DNA of 25,591 nt from contig JAGTWJ010000009.1 in the NCBI GenBank assembly GCA_020064725.1, positions 1-25,591 of the forward strand, read 5' to 3'. Shown here piece by piece: positions 10,387 to 21,965 of the stretch. The stretch is from Drechslerella dactyloides (taxonomy: Eukaryota > Ascomycota > Orbiliomycetes > Orbiliales > Orbiliaceae). A program made the translations under genes and the position numbers. Positions within the stretch are counted from its first letter, which is position 1. Each line of letters opens with the position of its first letter. The notes beneath the pieces are model-generated. The model was not told where the DNA came from, did no database searches, and worked only from the letters and a program-made list of their open reading frames with translations.

Positions 10387-11776
10387 TTACAAAGCTCTTT
10401 CACTACTCAAACGAAGTCGCATGATAAATAGGCACATCGACAGTATCCGCCGGTGTAAGGCCTCCTTGATTAGCAGCGTTATTCCTAAATCCGCCAGTCA
10501 GCCGTGTTCAGTGGTATTGCAATGAGATACGTACCATTAGAGAAGAACCCCTTGAGCACCTCGCCCCAGATACCCTCGTACATGGCCGCAATACCCCCAG
10601 CGCGACAAATCTCCGCCAAAGTACCGTATATCGAAGACTTGCCACCAATCTTCCGACGCACCTGAGATCGCGACTTCGCCATCGAGATTGGATACATTGC
10701 CGCGCTGGCTACCGCCTTGGCAACAGCAGCCAAGATGAACGTCTGTCCGGCCGTCGGGCGGTCGCGGTACCGTCGCGGGAGCAGGGATTTGAACGTTTCG
10801 TAGAGAAGGAACGTCGTGGCGGGGTTTAGTGTCAGTATCAAGGTGGCATCATACCCGGCCCAGAAACCGCGAAGACCTCTGTCGGCGTATATACTCTTGA
10901 CGATGCCTTTGACGGAGGATGTCTCGGGGGCATCGGGGTGCCGCTCTAATCTTGGATCTGGCTTGTGGAGGGCAGCGATTTGCTTGCGGGTGACAATGTT
11001 GGCCATGGGGGCTGTGAACAGCTTTGCTGTGGCACCAGCGAGGACGCCGACGGAGAGTTCCTCGAATACGCCGAGGGTCCTGGGTGACTTGTTAGATGGT
11101 GAAGCGCGGGCCTGCGCCTGGAGGCGACGCTGGCGCATAAAGTTATCTTGATCGAGTCAATTCATGTTAGCCAGGTTCCATCGCTACGAGGGAGCGAGGG
11201 GGTCTGCGGAGCGGTGGGACGCCCGGCACCATACATGAAAGGAAGTAAATGAAGGCCGAGGCCATCGAATTGGCGGTATCCTGCAGACATCCCGAATAGA
11301 AAGCACTTAGACCCCCTTCCTCCTGATATATCCTCCTAGCGGCATCCACGAAGCCATCATAAGATCGACCCCGACCTGTGTCGTTGGACTCGCTGGCGGT
11401 AGAGCTGCTCTGAACGGCGCGCTGTACTTGCAGCCGTTTCACGATAAGATCGATGGGTAGACGGCGATATTCGCTATCGAGGTGCCAACGGCGCCGGAGA
11501 GGCCGGCGATGACCGCATTGTACTCGGCGGGAGTGCGGATGCGTGGAGATTCGGGTTTGGCGTCCGAATCGAGGCGCTCGAGTTCCTCGGACCTGCAGGC
11601 ACCGTCAGCATGGAGCGGCACTGAGATTTTCAATATATATGTAGTAACTCGCGTACTCGATATGGTATATCTCGAAGGCGTCCTATGTGAGATCGCGTTA
11701 GCTAAATCTATTTGTTGACAGGGATGAGACGTATGCAACTCACGAGGTCGCTGTTGTAGTAGCTGTATCTATTCAT
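10387..11776 (-). CDS. peroxisomal adenine-nucleotide carrier (ANT1/PMP47, SLC25A17 type)
   Basis: Six-helix mitochondrial-carrier-family protein of the peroxisomal ATP/AMP exchanger clade, which supplies ATP for fatty-acid activation inside peroxisomes. Exons on the minus strand: 11776-11744, 11682-11657, 11592-11235, 11146-10535, 10484-10387; introns of 61, 64, 88 and 50 nt. The three repeats show the signature variants YPIDLIVKRLQ (about residues 65-74), APMANIVTRKQ and YPISMAKSRSQV. Clade hallmarks are YNFMRQRRL after helix 2, GFWAGY, LTLNPATTFLLYE and the C-terminal GEVLKGFFSNGITLLIKEA. A one-base break sits at the first signature (11455-11457): YP is followed by IDLIVKR only if a CC run is CCC. 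The exons sum to 1127 nt; one added base gives 1128 nt, 375 residues. The assignment to the peroxisomal clade rests on these motifs; substrate is inferred from the family. Confidence 0.9.
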
Positions 11777-13698
11777 CTTTTAAATTAATTTCCGATGGTT
11801 GGCCGCATGGAGCGATGCATGAGTATCTGTAAGCTTTAGATAATTCGGCACCCGGGAGAGGTACCGTGGTTGTGATAATATACAATTAAGAACCAGGAGA
11901 CCTCGGCCTCGTGCAGGCCCAAAACTTGATATATTACGTCATAGTAATGCGCCATCCCGGACCCACTTGGTGCTTGCATATGCTTATTGAGGATCTGTCA
12001 GGTATTTGACAGCACATCCTTCGCAAGCATAGCGAAATCTTAAAGCGGGTCTTACAATCAGATTGTATTTAATATAAGTAAGGCTGTATTATCTATAACC
12101 GTGCGTGTATACTCTAGACACCCATCTGAGTTCATTCGCTACCGATCTCAAAGACAAAACCGCGACGCGCGTACGCAATCTCAAGGTCGATTCGCTACAT
12201 GTACAGCCGATAAAAATCCACACTTGGCTGATTGAAGTTAGCGCACGTGTCTAAGATGCTCTATCGAATCATCCGGCTGGGCCGTTGATATCTCATAAGA
12301 AGCATGGAGTTGCGGTTGGAAATGACGTCTCGCTTGTCGAACGTTAGCTTTAGATCGAATGCAACCAACCCGCAGCCGCAGCCTCAACCCAGACGATACT
12401 ACATGCAGGTGCCATCACCGGTCTGTAGTAGGCTGGAAACGGCTAATCGCACTATACCGTCGGATTCTCATCTGATCACTTCCATCATTGGACTTAGTCA
12501 ACGAAGGGAACGAGTCAGAGCCAGCAGACGAGTTACACTTCAAAAGTCACGGATATCATGATTGAACTGGCAATCAGATGAGCGGGTGAGTCCGAGTCCG
12601 CGTCCGTGCGTCCGCTTCGGATTGACTTTTTGCGGCCTCCAGCTGATCCCTGCTGTTCCACATCTACTCTATTTTAGTCTTTGTTCCGCCAAGCGTCTAC
12701 CAGGCTTCTGGAATTCGAGCTCCGAGGCAGGTATCAAGCTCGAGAATACGACTTCAGCCACGGCCACAGCTCCATCCAGCTGCTCCGCGGAAGCACTTAT
12801 AGACCGGCCATGAAACTGCCCGTTTTTCCAGCAGCTCTGCAGCTGCCCGAAGCTTACGTTGGAAACCGGGGACATTGCGTCAGGGCGCATGCTTCCGGTT
12901 AGCGCCACCAAACGTGCTGTTTTAGCGGCATGTTTTGGATGTCGCGAACGTTCTGCGACCGTCTCCACCTTCTCGATGGGGGAACGGCGCGGCGGCGCAG
13001 CTGTTTCGGGACTTCCAACGCTGACTCGAGTTGCATTGGGCCTGTGGGCACGGGCTGTGATATCAAAATGTACAGCTTCCCACGCCGTCGGTTTCGAGAG
13101 TGTCCACCCGATTCAACTCGCGTCAATATGGCACCACCTGCTGCACTCGCGCGGTACTCACGCGAAGACATCGCGCGCTGTTAGCCCACCTCGAGCGATG
13201 TTCGCTTGCGGGACTCGCGGGAGACGGGTGATCATGTTGGCTCCGGGTGTTTTGCCATTGGCTGGAGGGCATGCTGACCGGGTTTGATTGTCTGACAGGC
13301 CGCAGCCGGCCCCGGCTCGCCGGAACGTTGGTGACACCTCTGCAGGGACACGAATCTGTCGTGCATATGAACAATACAGGAATGTCTTTGCCTGCGCGGA
13401 GGCGTGATTGGGGGCAGAGGCCGGGTGAATCCTGCCAGCGGAAGGAATTCGAAGGCCGTTTCAATTTATAAATTTGCGCAAGGCCCTGATGAGTGGAATT
13501 CCGGCCACCTGGTGCCATCTCTCCGTCTGACATTCGCATTCCGACTAAGTTACCACTCATCTCCTCGACACCTGCTCCATGGTTCTCTCCATTTAATCCA
13601 GCGGTTCATTCCTGGGCCGACATGCATGTGCGTGTCTCCGCTGGCGATTGGCTTCTCGATCTCACTGTGCTGCTCCCGTTCGACGCTGCGATAACACC
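11777..13698. other. intergenic region, no assignable gene
   Basis: Between the divergent starts of the carrier (-) and the glycosyltransferase (+), 1.9 kb. Open frames at 12304-12561, 12562-12813, 12669-12968 (-) and 12859-13287 are modest and unfamiliar, and I see no splice-bounded extension. The part next to 13699 has CT-rich stretches fitting a promoter and leader. A small unrecognised gene cannot be excluded around 12560-13290, where two plus-strand ORFs share one frame separated by a TGA. Confidence 0.4.
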
Positions 13699-15293
13699 AT
13701 GAACCGCTCCTTCCGTCCCTCTTCCTTTCTCTCGATCGCCCTCGCCGCCCTCATCGTCCTCAACCTTCTCTATTTTATCAGAAAGTTCGGCTACATCAAT
13801 CAGCCGGTTATAATCTCTCACGACATATCCGATCATGGAGCACCTGATTCCAAACCCGCTGGAGCTGTCGCTGGTGGGGCAACCACGACCGTCCTCCAAT
13901 GGAAGACTGCCACCGTAACCGACAAGCCTCTCCCCATACCCCCCGCCGCCACCGACAGCCCCGCATCCCGCCACGGACAGATTGGCAAGCTGCCCTCGGA
14001 ATACTTCCACGACGACGTCGACGAGAAGTGGTGCGAGGACCGCTACGGCCGTGCCTACCTGGAAACCATCGCGAAGAATGCCCGCCCGTACTGCACGCCT
14101 TCCTCCCGCTCGCAGCTCGACTGCCTGCACAGCATCATGGACGGTGAACGACGGCGCGACTCCTTCTGCATCGCCCGGAACGTCGCCTTCGACAAGGGCC
14201 GCTTCAACATCGACTGCGATACGCGCGACCCCGCCGAGCCCGACCTTGAGGGCCTCCCCTACCTGAACGAATTCCTCCCCTACTGGTACAAGACCGGTCC
14301 CAGGGTCCTCTTCGACGATTTCACCCGCTTCCCGCCCGGTGCCACCGCCGCCTTCGACGCCCACGCCTGCGACTCGCCCACGACGCAGCGCGACGACAGC
14401 TACAAGGTCCTCATCAAGCGCGAAGGCGGGACGAACTACTGGCACACGCTGATGGAAATCTTCTCCTTCTACTTCTCCGTCGACGCCCTGCAGATGGCAA
14501 TCGACAAGAAGACAGGCAAGCCCTACCTCTCACCCGAGGACACGTCCAAAATCCAAGTCGTCATCGCGGACACCCACGACAACCTCGCCTACCGCGACCT
14601 CTGGGGCTACTTTAGCGACAGACCCATCCTCAACCTGTCCAACTATTCTAAAAGCGACACTCCAGCCTGCCTCAACAACCTCATAATCCCGCTGCCTGGC
14701 GCCAGCAACCCGCTGTGGCAAGGCGACTGGAAGCCCCGCAGCTGCGACCACTCGCTCCTCGTCGACACCGTCCGCAGCCGCATCCTCAACCGCCTCAGCA
14801 TCTCAACGGATCGCGACTTCTCCCACCCCGTAAACGTAACCTTCATCGACAGACGCGGCTCGCGCAAGCTGACAAACTCGCGAGAGCTAATCAACACCCT
14901 CAAGAAAGCGTACCCGTCCGTCCACGTCAACGTCGTCGACATGGCGCCGCTAACGCTACGGCAGCAGCTGGATATAATCGTGCGGACGGACGTGCTCGTC
15001 GGCGTCCACGGCGCGGGACACACGCACGGCTTCTTCTTACCGTCGCAGTCGAGCGTGGTCGAGATTCTGCCGGACGACCTCGCGCATCGTGGGTTCCGCA
15101 ATCTGGCGTCGTTGCGGGGCCTGCGGTACTTTTCCGGCCATGCGCCCATGACGCCCAAGCCGAACGCCAAGGAGAAGGGGACTGGCATGCTGAGGATGTC
15201 GTGTATGATAAGAAGGCGTTCATGAAGCTTATGGCGGCGGCGATTCAGAGTGTCGCGCATAGGGGTCTGCTCGACTCGGACTCGGATGCATGA
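13699..15293 (+). CDS. GT61/DUF563 (EOGT-like) glycosyltransferase, type II membrane protein
   Basis: Probable Golgi/ER glycosyltransferase; donor and acceptor unknown. The start at 13699 (MNRSFRPSS) leads directly into a signal anchor (about residues 10-26), then a Pro/Thr-rich stem and a lumenal catalytic domain. Family marks: GGTNYWHTLMEIFSF, NVTFIDRRGSRKLTN, VGVHGAGHTHGFFLP followed by SSVVEILP, and near the end WHAEDVV. No introns are needed. The last 38 or so residues are in another frame: a G run at 15177-15180 must be one base longer for AKEKG to continue into DWHAEDVVYDKKAF and end with TGA at 15291-15293. With that base the CDS is 1596 nt, 531 residues. As written, the frame would end at 15225 with an unrelated tail. 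GC-rich third positions show an actively constrained gene. Confidence 0.9.
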
Positions 15294-16110
15294 TGCGTGT
15301 GCTGGTACACGACGAGGCCAGGCTGCTGGTTTTTAACGTTTATTTAGTCTTGGATGGTTAAGCTTGGATGGGAACAGCCAGTTAGATATACTGCTGCCCC
15401 GCTGATTGCATTGATAAAGTTGGATGGGGGTGGTTCAACTTCGTGAAACCGAGGGGTTGCAATTTTGGGTTTCCGCAAATACCGATTGTATCGATGAATA
15501 TCGTTAAACGCAGGACGCTGGATTTACGTCGCATGAAGAATAACGATAAGGAGGCGGGAGAGGAGGATCTTTATGACTGACTGCTTATATTACCCTGCTG
15601 CGTGTGCGTCACTGTTCTTGCCTTCATATACCATGTCGTTTTTCCTACAGTACTGTTCTAGAGATGCATGATCATACGAATTCAACGTATACTATAATCA
15701 CATATCGAATCAAGTGCGTCAGCTCGATCGATACTCCAGCGTCAGCCGTTCTCGGCACACTTTAGAGAGAACGACGGTATTCCGTAACATTAAACCTCCA
15801 AAGCCTGCATACCAACCAACCAACCATCTATCTACAAGCCATCTGCAACTGCAAAATGAGCTATACACAATATAACGAGAGGCCGTCCGGACAACCACTG
15901 TCCGGCCCAACATCACCCACAGAATCGAAGCGAATAGAATAATCTACAACCAGACAAGACTCCAAACGCCACCTCACACGCCAGTCATCATAACAATAAA
16001 AAGGGCCAAATGCACTCAGTCAAAAAGCCGTGAAGGGGGTGAAAAAAAGAGTCGCCACTTCATTCATATACAGAGGCGGAGAACGACGGTAGAATGCGCA
16101 CTGTACTACA
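15294..16110. other. convergent 3' flanks, no gene
   Basis: Lies between the 3' ends of the glycosyltransferase (+) and the kinesin (-). Both sides are expected to hold 3' UTRs and polyadenylation signals. The one frame here, 15719-15916 (-), has no family features. Nothing else is seen. Confidence 0.5.
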
Positions 16111-19100
16111 TCATGGCGAGCCACTGTCAACCTTGACCTTCTTCGCCGTGCCGATATTCACTTGCGACACCTGCACACAGTTAATTAGCCACAAATCACT
16201 CCCACATGTATTTGAAATGCAAAAAAAATGATCTTCACGCACCTTCTTCGCAAACTTCAAACTCGTAAGCGTCTCGTTCATGTGCGCCAGCAGCGGGCTG
16301 ACCATCACAAACATCAACGTCTAACACACCAGTCAGCATCAACCAATAGTAATGACGGGTATATACTACACACCTTGCTGTTGCCACCGAGGCTATTCTG
16401 CAGCAGAAACGTCAACTTGGAGTTCCGGTACGGAATATGCTTCACCTCCTTGCCCCCGCCCAGCGCACTGATCACATCGCCCAGCGCGCTCAAACTCTTA
16501 TTGATATTCTGCGTCTCCTTGAGTCTATCACCCGTAGCCTGGCTGTGGCTCAACCGCTCCGAACCGGCCAAATCGACAAGATTAAGCGTGCCCTCGCACC
16601 GCTCGCCGGTAGCGCTGTTCGTTCCGGCAAGCTTGAGTATAAAGACGCTGTGGCTGCGCGACGATCGCTCGTTCGCCTTGGTCGCCGCCACCATCCGGTT
16701 ATTCGACGCCCGGCGCATGACTTCCTCCATCATATCCGGTCCCGTGAGCGGTATGGTTGTGCACTCGGTCAGTATCGTGCGGCCCTTGTCGTGCCGGATC
16801 TCAATCTTCTTCTTGTCCAGGTCCGTGTCCTTGCCGAGCAGGTCGTTCAGGTTCTCGTTGTACACCTCGACAAAGCTGCCTTCCATCGTGTACGACCAGC
16901 CCTTCTCCGTCAGCTGCGCGGACGTGCGGAAGATCTGGTCCACGGCCTGCGGGATCATCCCATCCTTGGACGTCATCGTGTACGTCTTGCCGGACCCCGT
17001 CTGTCCGTACGCGAAAATGCACACGTTGTACCCGTCCAGCGCCGACTGCACGAGCTGCGAGATCTCCTCGAAGATGAGGTTGTTGTCCGATGTTGGGTTG
17101 AAGACCTTGTCGAACGTGAAGGGGTGCTCCTTGACGGCCTCGACGCCGATCGTGGTTCGTTCCGTCGAATAGAGCTTGATGTCCTTGGCTTCGTCGTCCT
17201 GGTCCGGAAAGTCGATTTGGGCGGGATTGGTCTCGGCTTCGAGCGGGGGTCGGACACGGCAGAACACGCGAATGTTGCCCTTGAGCTCGAGGACTTGGTT
17301 GTGGAGTTTCCGTCGGAGCGTCTCCTCGGTGCGCAGCTTGGTCATGGCTAGCTCGAGGTTCCGGCGCATCTCGGAGACGTTGCCGTCGCGGTCCTTGATC
17401 GAATTGTCTCGATCTGCGATTGTAGATTCGAGCGAGCAAATCTTGTCGCGGAGAGCGCGGGCCGTCGATTCCATGTTGAGAGAGTTGACAGACTGCTCAG
17501 AGATCGTGGCCCGCATGTCCTTATTCATCTTCTGGGCGATAGCCAGCTCGTCCTTCGTCTCGTTGTGAGCGGCCGTCTCAACCTTCAGCTCGGCCTTGAC
17601 GGCTGCCAGCTCCGCTTCGTACGTGCTCTTCAGCATCGCAATCTCCGTCTGGTATTTACTCTTCATCGTGGAGTTTTCGAGTTCCAGTGTATTCTTCAGT
17701 TCCAGCATCTCGTTCCGGCTCCGCTGCCTCGTGTCTTCCAGTTCTCTCGCAGCGGACGCCCGTAGCGATGCTACTTCATCCGCGTTCCGTCTCTTCTCCT
17801 CTGCGAGTTCGACCTTGAGCTTATCGAAGGCCATGCGCAGCTCGTCCATGTCGAACTTGTGTTTGGTGGTAAGGTCGCTAACTTCTGACTTGTTCTTCCG
17901 CTCAAGGTTTTCAATGTCGTCGCGGGCTTTCCGTCGCAGCTCATCCGTTTCGTTGAGGAGCTGCCGTCGGGCGTCGTCGGCCTCGATCCTCCGTAGTCTT
18001 TGTTCTTCGTGAAGGTCCATTCGGAGCTTATTCAGCTCGCCTTGTTCGCGGTTCAGATCCGCCTGCAGCTTCGAGTTCATCGTCTCCAGCGTCGCCCGCA
18101 TAGTTTCCAGTTCAATCACTGTTTAAAAAACATCAGTATTACGCGACCTGTGAGTAGAACTGTAGTAGAATGTACCCTTCATGGAGCTCTGGTCCTTCTG
18201 CTCGTTGACATCGACCAGCCGATCCATCAGCGCTCTGTGGTCTTCCTCGATATCCAGCAATCGCCCCTTGACATCCCATCCGGCCCTCTGCGGCCGCTTC
18301 TTGGGCGCCCAGACGGTGCCGGACTTGTCCTTCTCTTCCTCAGCCGGCTCCTCCTCAACGGGAGGGGCGGCAGCAACAGCAGTGCTCGCCGGAGCCGGTT
18401 TACCACGCGCGGCCATGCCGGTCTGCGATCTGGCCAGTGCGCTCTTCGCCGCAGCGCCAATCTTTGATCCTGCCGAGGCGCCAGGCCGGACTATCGCCGC
18501 GCTCTTGACAGCTGATTTCATGGCCGTAGCCCTCAGCTGGCCGGTCGGACCCGTCTGCGAGATCGCTGATCTAGCAACTTGAGCTGGGCGATCGTACGCA
18601 GTCTCAGTAGATTCCAGGGGCGCTTCAACCCGCCGGGTGGGCGTACGACACCTGGCGGTTTCAGGCCGGCGGGCTTTGCGATTGCACTCGTGCTGGCACC
18701 GAGGGTTCCGATCCTCGAATTGACCGTCGATTCGCCTAGATCGCCGAGCGGATGCGCAGCAGTGGCAGTAGCACCAGCAGCGGGGCCCGCGGCCGCCGAC
18801 GAGGGCGCCGGCAGCCGCGACCCACCGGGTCGAGGGAGCGAGGAATGCATGTCCAGTGTGCGCTGGGGCTCGTTGTCGGGGTCCGGGCAGAAGAACGTTT
18901 CGTTGATGCCGAGCCTGGCGGGCGCAGGACGGGGGATCAGAGAGAGGTAGGGTTAGCGATTGGCCTGGTGGGACTGGTGTGAGAATCGGTGCCGTCGTCT
19001 TTGTTTGGGTCGTCGTTGGCGAAAGGAGGCGGATGGGTGAGGGACCGTCTGCGTAGGATGCGGGAGGGCGGAAACGGCTGCCGTCGGACTCTTTGTACGG

Positions 19101-19458
19101 TTGGCGATGTCTGGCAGAATGACTATTAGCATGGAGAAAGGTGGTAGAGGGTGTGTGGCAGTGTCGATGGGGGTGGTGGTGATGGTGGAGTCGAGGGGCG
19201 ATGTTGTAGCTGGTGGGCTGTTGACATTGTGCGTTGTTGTCACAACATCGCGTGCTGTGCTTTGTGGACGCGAGCTGCAGCCAAGCAGCCTCGAGCCTCC
19301 ACGCCGCCGGCATCGCGATTTGAAAAGATGTATGGAGAACTCACCAACAGACCGGCGACGGATGCTGAATTCGCAGAATTGGTCGGAGTCGCAGGACAGG
19401 AGAGGGGCCCGTGGTTGAGGGAGATGTTGCTGAGATGCTGGCTGTTGAAGCTGGACAT
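16111..19458 (-). CDS. klpA: C-terminal kinesin-14 motor (KlpA/Kar3 type)
   Basis: Minus-end-directed spindle motor. Certain exons on the minus strand: one ending at 18176, then 18118-16374, 16320-16243, 16170-16111; introns of 57, 53 and 72 nt. Order: basic Pro/Ala/Ser-rich tail, long coiled coil (about 18118-17330), the neck LELKGNIRVFCRVRPP, then the motor with P-loop GQTGSGKT (about 16980-17016), switch I NERSSRSHSV (about 16645-16675), switch II LVDLAGSERL (about 16555-16585) and the end SLKFAKKVSQVNIGTAKK. This C-terminal motor order defines kinesin-14. The tail has a one-base break at 18617-18620 (a C run on the coding strand one short). From the ATG at 18850 the product would be 852 aa, but LGINETFFCPDPDNEPQ lies in frame before it. 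A likely first exon is 19458-19345 (MSSFNSQHLS..., GTGAGT donor). The joining exon between 19344 and 18914 is unresolved, perhaps through another indel. Confidence 0.9.
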
Positions 19459-19737
19459 GGCCGCCGCAGCGGCGACTCTGAAGCCGGCGTTCCTCATCGA
19501 GCAGTCCGTAAACAAACCTTCCCATTGGCCGGCTCCAACGTCACTTCACCACCACCATCGCGAGAACCGGAAGCTACATGCGTCAACGTCGACAGTCGAG
19601 GAGCTGAGGTACAGAACAATGAGATGAGAGACGGCAGCTGATATCCTTCCTGCCGACATATATTTACTCGGCCATACGAAAACCCGCTCGCCGGATCTCC
19701 ATCGACACTCACTCGTACGCACATCGCCACCGCCGCC
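19459..19737. promoter_or_regulatory. divergent promoter between kinesin and NOSIP-like gene
   Basis: A 279-nt spacer between the proposed kinesin start (-) and the NOSIP-like start (+), so probably a shared bidirectional promoter. A TATA-like ATATATTTA lies at about 19659-19667, some 75 nt before the plus-strand ATG. If the kinesin starts at 18850 instead, the spacer is about 890 nt. Confidence 0.4.
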
Positions 19738-20983
19738 ATGAACTCGTCCTCCTCCTGGTTCACGTACGCCGTCCATCCATCCATCCATACCTCATACCCA
19801 GAATATAAGGCCCAGCTAACTTGATCACAGCTCCTACGAGCGCTCGCTGCTCAAAACCGACTACGGCACCCAGCGCCAGCGGCTCACCCGCGACCACTCC
19901 AAGCCGATAGACAGCTGCACCCTCTGTCTCCAGCGCGCACGGGACCCCGTCTGCTGCGCCTCCCACGGCGACATCTTCTGCCGCGAATGCGCAATGTCAA
20001 ACCTGCTCTCCCAGCGCGTCGAGATCAAGCGCCTTCAAAAAGAAATCGAAAAGCGCCACGCGGACGAAGAAGAGGAGCGCCAGCGGCTCGAGCGCGAGGC
20101 CGTCCAGCGCGGCATCAAGGAGTTCGAACAGGTGCAGATGGGACTAGAACAGCGGCGCAAACGTAAGGCTGCCGACGACGACGCCGTTCCACCTTCGTCT
20201 GCTGCGGCCGTCGACGGCGATGGTACCGGTACCGGCGGCGGGACATCGCCCAAGCGGAGCAAGACAAGCGGCAGCTTTGCGCTCGACGAATCGGAGCTGC
20301 TTCGCATCGCCCGCTCCGACCGCGACCGCCTCAAGTCGTCCATCGCCGCCGAGCGCACCGCCGCATCCGCACCGAAGCTCCCCTCATTCTGGATACCAAG
20401 CCTGACCCCCTCCTCGAACACTCCCTCCACCGCCGCCACCTCGACATCCACCTCGAAACCGCCAAAGCTGCAGCCCGTATGCCCCGGCTCGGACCCGGAG
20501 AAACTGCACAACTACAGCCTGAAAGCCCTCGTAACCGTCCACTTCACCGAAGACGACAAGGACGCAAACAAGCACGGTGAGCGCGCGCGCATCTGCCCCA
20601 GCTGCCAGAAGGTCCTCTCGAACGAGACCAAGGCCGTCGGTACGTCCACCACCCTCCCATCACCCCGCTAACACCAACTAACAATATTAGTCGCAAAACC
20701 CTGCGGCCACGTCCTGTGCAAGCCCTGCGTCAAGAAATTCATCCTAACACCCCACGACGACCCCCACACCGCGAAACCCGCCCCGCTCCGCTGCTCCGTC
20801 TGCGAATCCGACGTCTCCGAACCCACGCCGTCATCGTCAAGCAGCAGCAGGAAGAAAGACCGCGACAAGGACAAGGACGCCATAAAGCCGGGGCTCGTCC
20901 AGATCTCCAGCGACGGCACAGGTTTCACAGCCGGCGGCGGCAAAGTCCTCGCCAAGAAGGAGATGGTCGCCTTCCAGTGCTAG
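19738..20983 (+). CDS. NOSIP-like RING/U-box protein
   Basis: Fungal homologue of nitric-oxide-synthase-interacting protein, a nuclear U-box-type E3 ligase; in fungi the role is not established and NO synthase is not implied. Exons: 19738-19763, about 19831-20639, 20691-20983; introns of 67 and 51 nt with GCTAAC and CTAAC branch sites. The total is 1128 nt, 375 residues, with no frame break. N-terminal family marks: FTSYERSLLKTDYGTQ and a first zinc-finger-like segment CTLC-x-DPVCC-x-HGDIFCREC. Next come a charged coiled coil (KRLQKEIEKRHADEEEERQR), a disordered Ser/Thr/Pro part with a basic KRSK patch, and a C-terminal RING-like domain CPSCQK... PCGHVLCKPCVKKF ... CSVCE. The end GTGFTAGGGKV and FQC matches the family's C-terminus. 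The ATG sits in a GCCGCC context. The first intron contains CATC repeats. Confidence 0.9.
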
Positions 20984-21965
20984 CTAGCCGCCATATATAT
21001 TACCATTACACAGCGTACAGTATATAGTATAGCTACGAGTCGGCCGGATACGAGCCGTGATAACGAGCATAATGACCGTAACGATGCATGCATACCAAAA
21101 ACCACCTCCATCTATATATGTATATCCTCATCAAAATCGTAACATGACATACGTCCAGCCAGTCCGCATACATTCCACCGACCGACCACATGCACCGCAT
21201 TCCAAGCTGAGAGTTAAAAAAAAAAAAGTTGAAAGTCGAAAAAGTAAATTCATGCGGAAAGCACAAGATATCAAAATATAAAGCAGGACCCCGGATTCCC
21301 CGTCGAATTGCAAGCATGCACTTTTGGTTGGATGAAATGAATACGAAAAGCACGAAAGAGAATATCAAAGAAGAAAAAAAAAAGAAATAGGAAAGAAATG
21401 GAACCGCCGCGTATCCGAAAAGAACACCGTCAGGGAAATGCAGAAAGGAATATAAAGAAAAGACCCCATGCTAATAAGGTACACGTGAAGTGAAAATAAA
21501 AAAACTATGAAAAAAGACATGCATGTCACTATGAAAAATGTACAAAACTATGCCTTACCATCGATCGACGTCGCGCAAAGCGGAGATTAAAGCGAACGCG
21601 AAGATAGATATCAGCAGCATGGACAGTGAAGTGTGAACTAAAAAGTAAATAAAAAAACCACGTAACAAAGATCGAAGGGTATCATTATCCGTGTAATGTC
21701 ATAACAACAAAAACTAATCCGATCGACCGGCCGACGACGGCTGAATCTTCAGATAGAACTTGCTGCCCTCCTGTCTGCAGGATAGCCGTAGGTTGCGGAC
21801 CTTCTTGGCAGTTCTGCGCGGATCGCCCGTGGGTATTGACGTCTCGGCTGGCGTGGCAGGCTCCGTCTTCGTCTTCCGCCGCTTCGGCCGGTGACCTGCT
21901 TCCTCTGCGGTAGTAGCAGTAGTAGCGTCCGCCTTTCGTTTCTTCGTCACAGGCTTCGACCCCGC
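20984..21965. other. A-rich convergent 3' flanks
   Basis: Between the convergent 3' ends of the NOSIP-like gene and NC2-alpha. AT-rich with several A runs (about 21214-21226, 21373-21385, 21500). No conserved gene. The frame at 21714-21950 (-) is in phase with the NC2-alpha reading frame after its stop codon and is treated as a separate finding. Confidence 0.5.

Noticed and set aside
12304..13287. chain of plus-strand ORFs between the carrier and the GT61 gene
   Set aside because: Two share a frame but are split by TGA; no motif is recognisable and the minus strand is equally open.
13606..14445. 279-residue minus-strand ORF opposite the GT61 gene
   Set aside because: Gly/Val/Glu-rich composition is the typical reverse-strand shadow of GC-rich codons; the plus strand carries the conserved protein.
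16228..18012. several 130-314-residue plus-strand ORFs opposite the kinesin
   Set aside because: Shadows of the kinesin motor and coiled-coil exons, without own domains.
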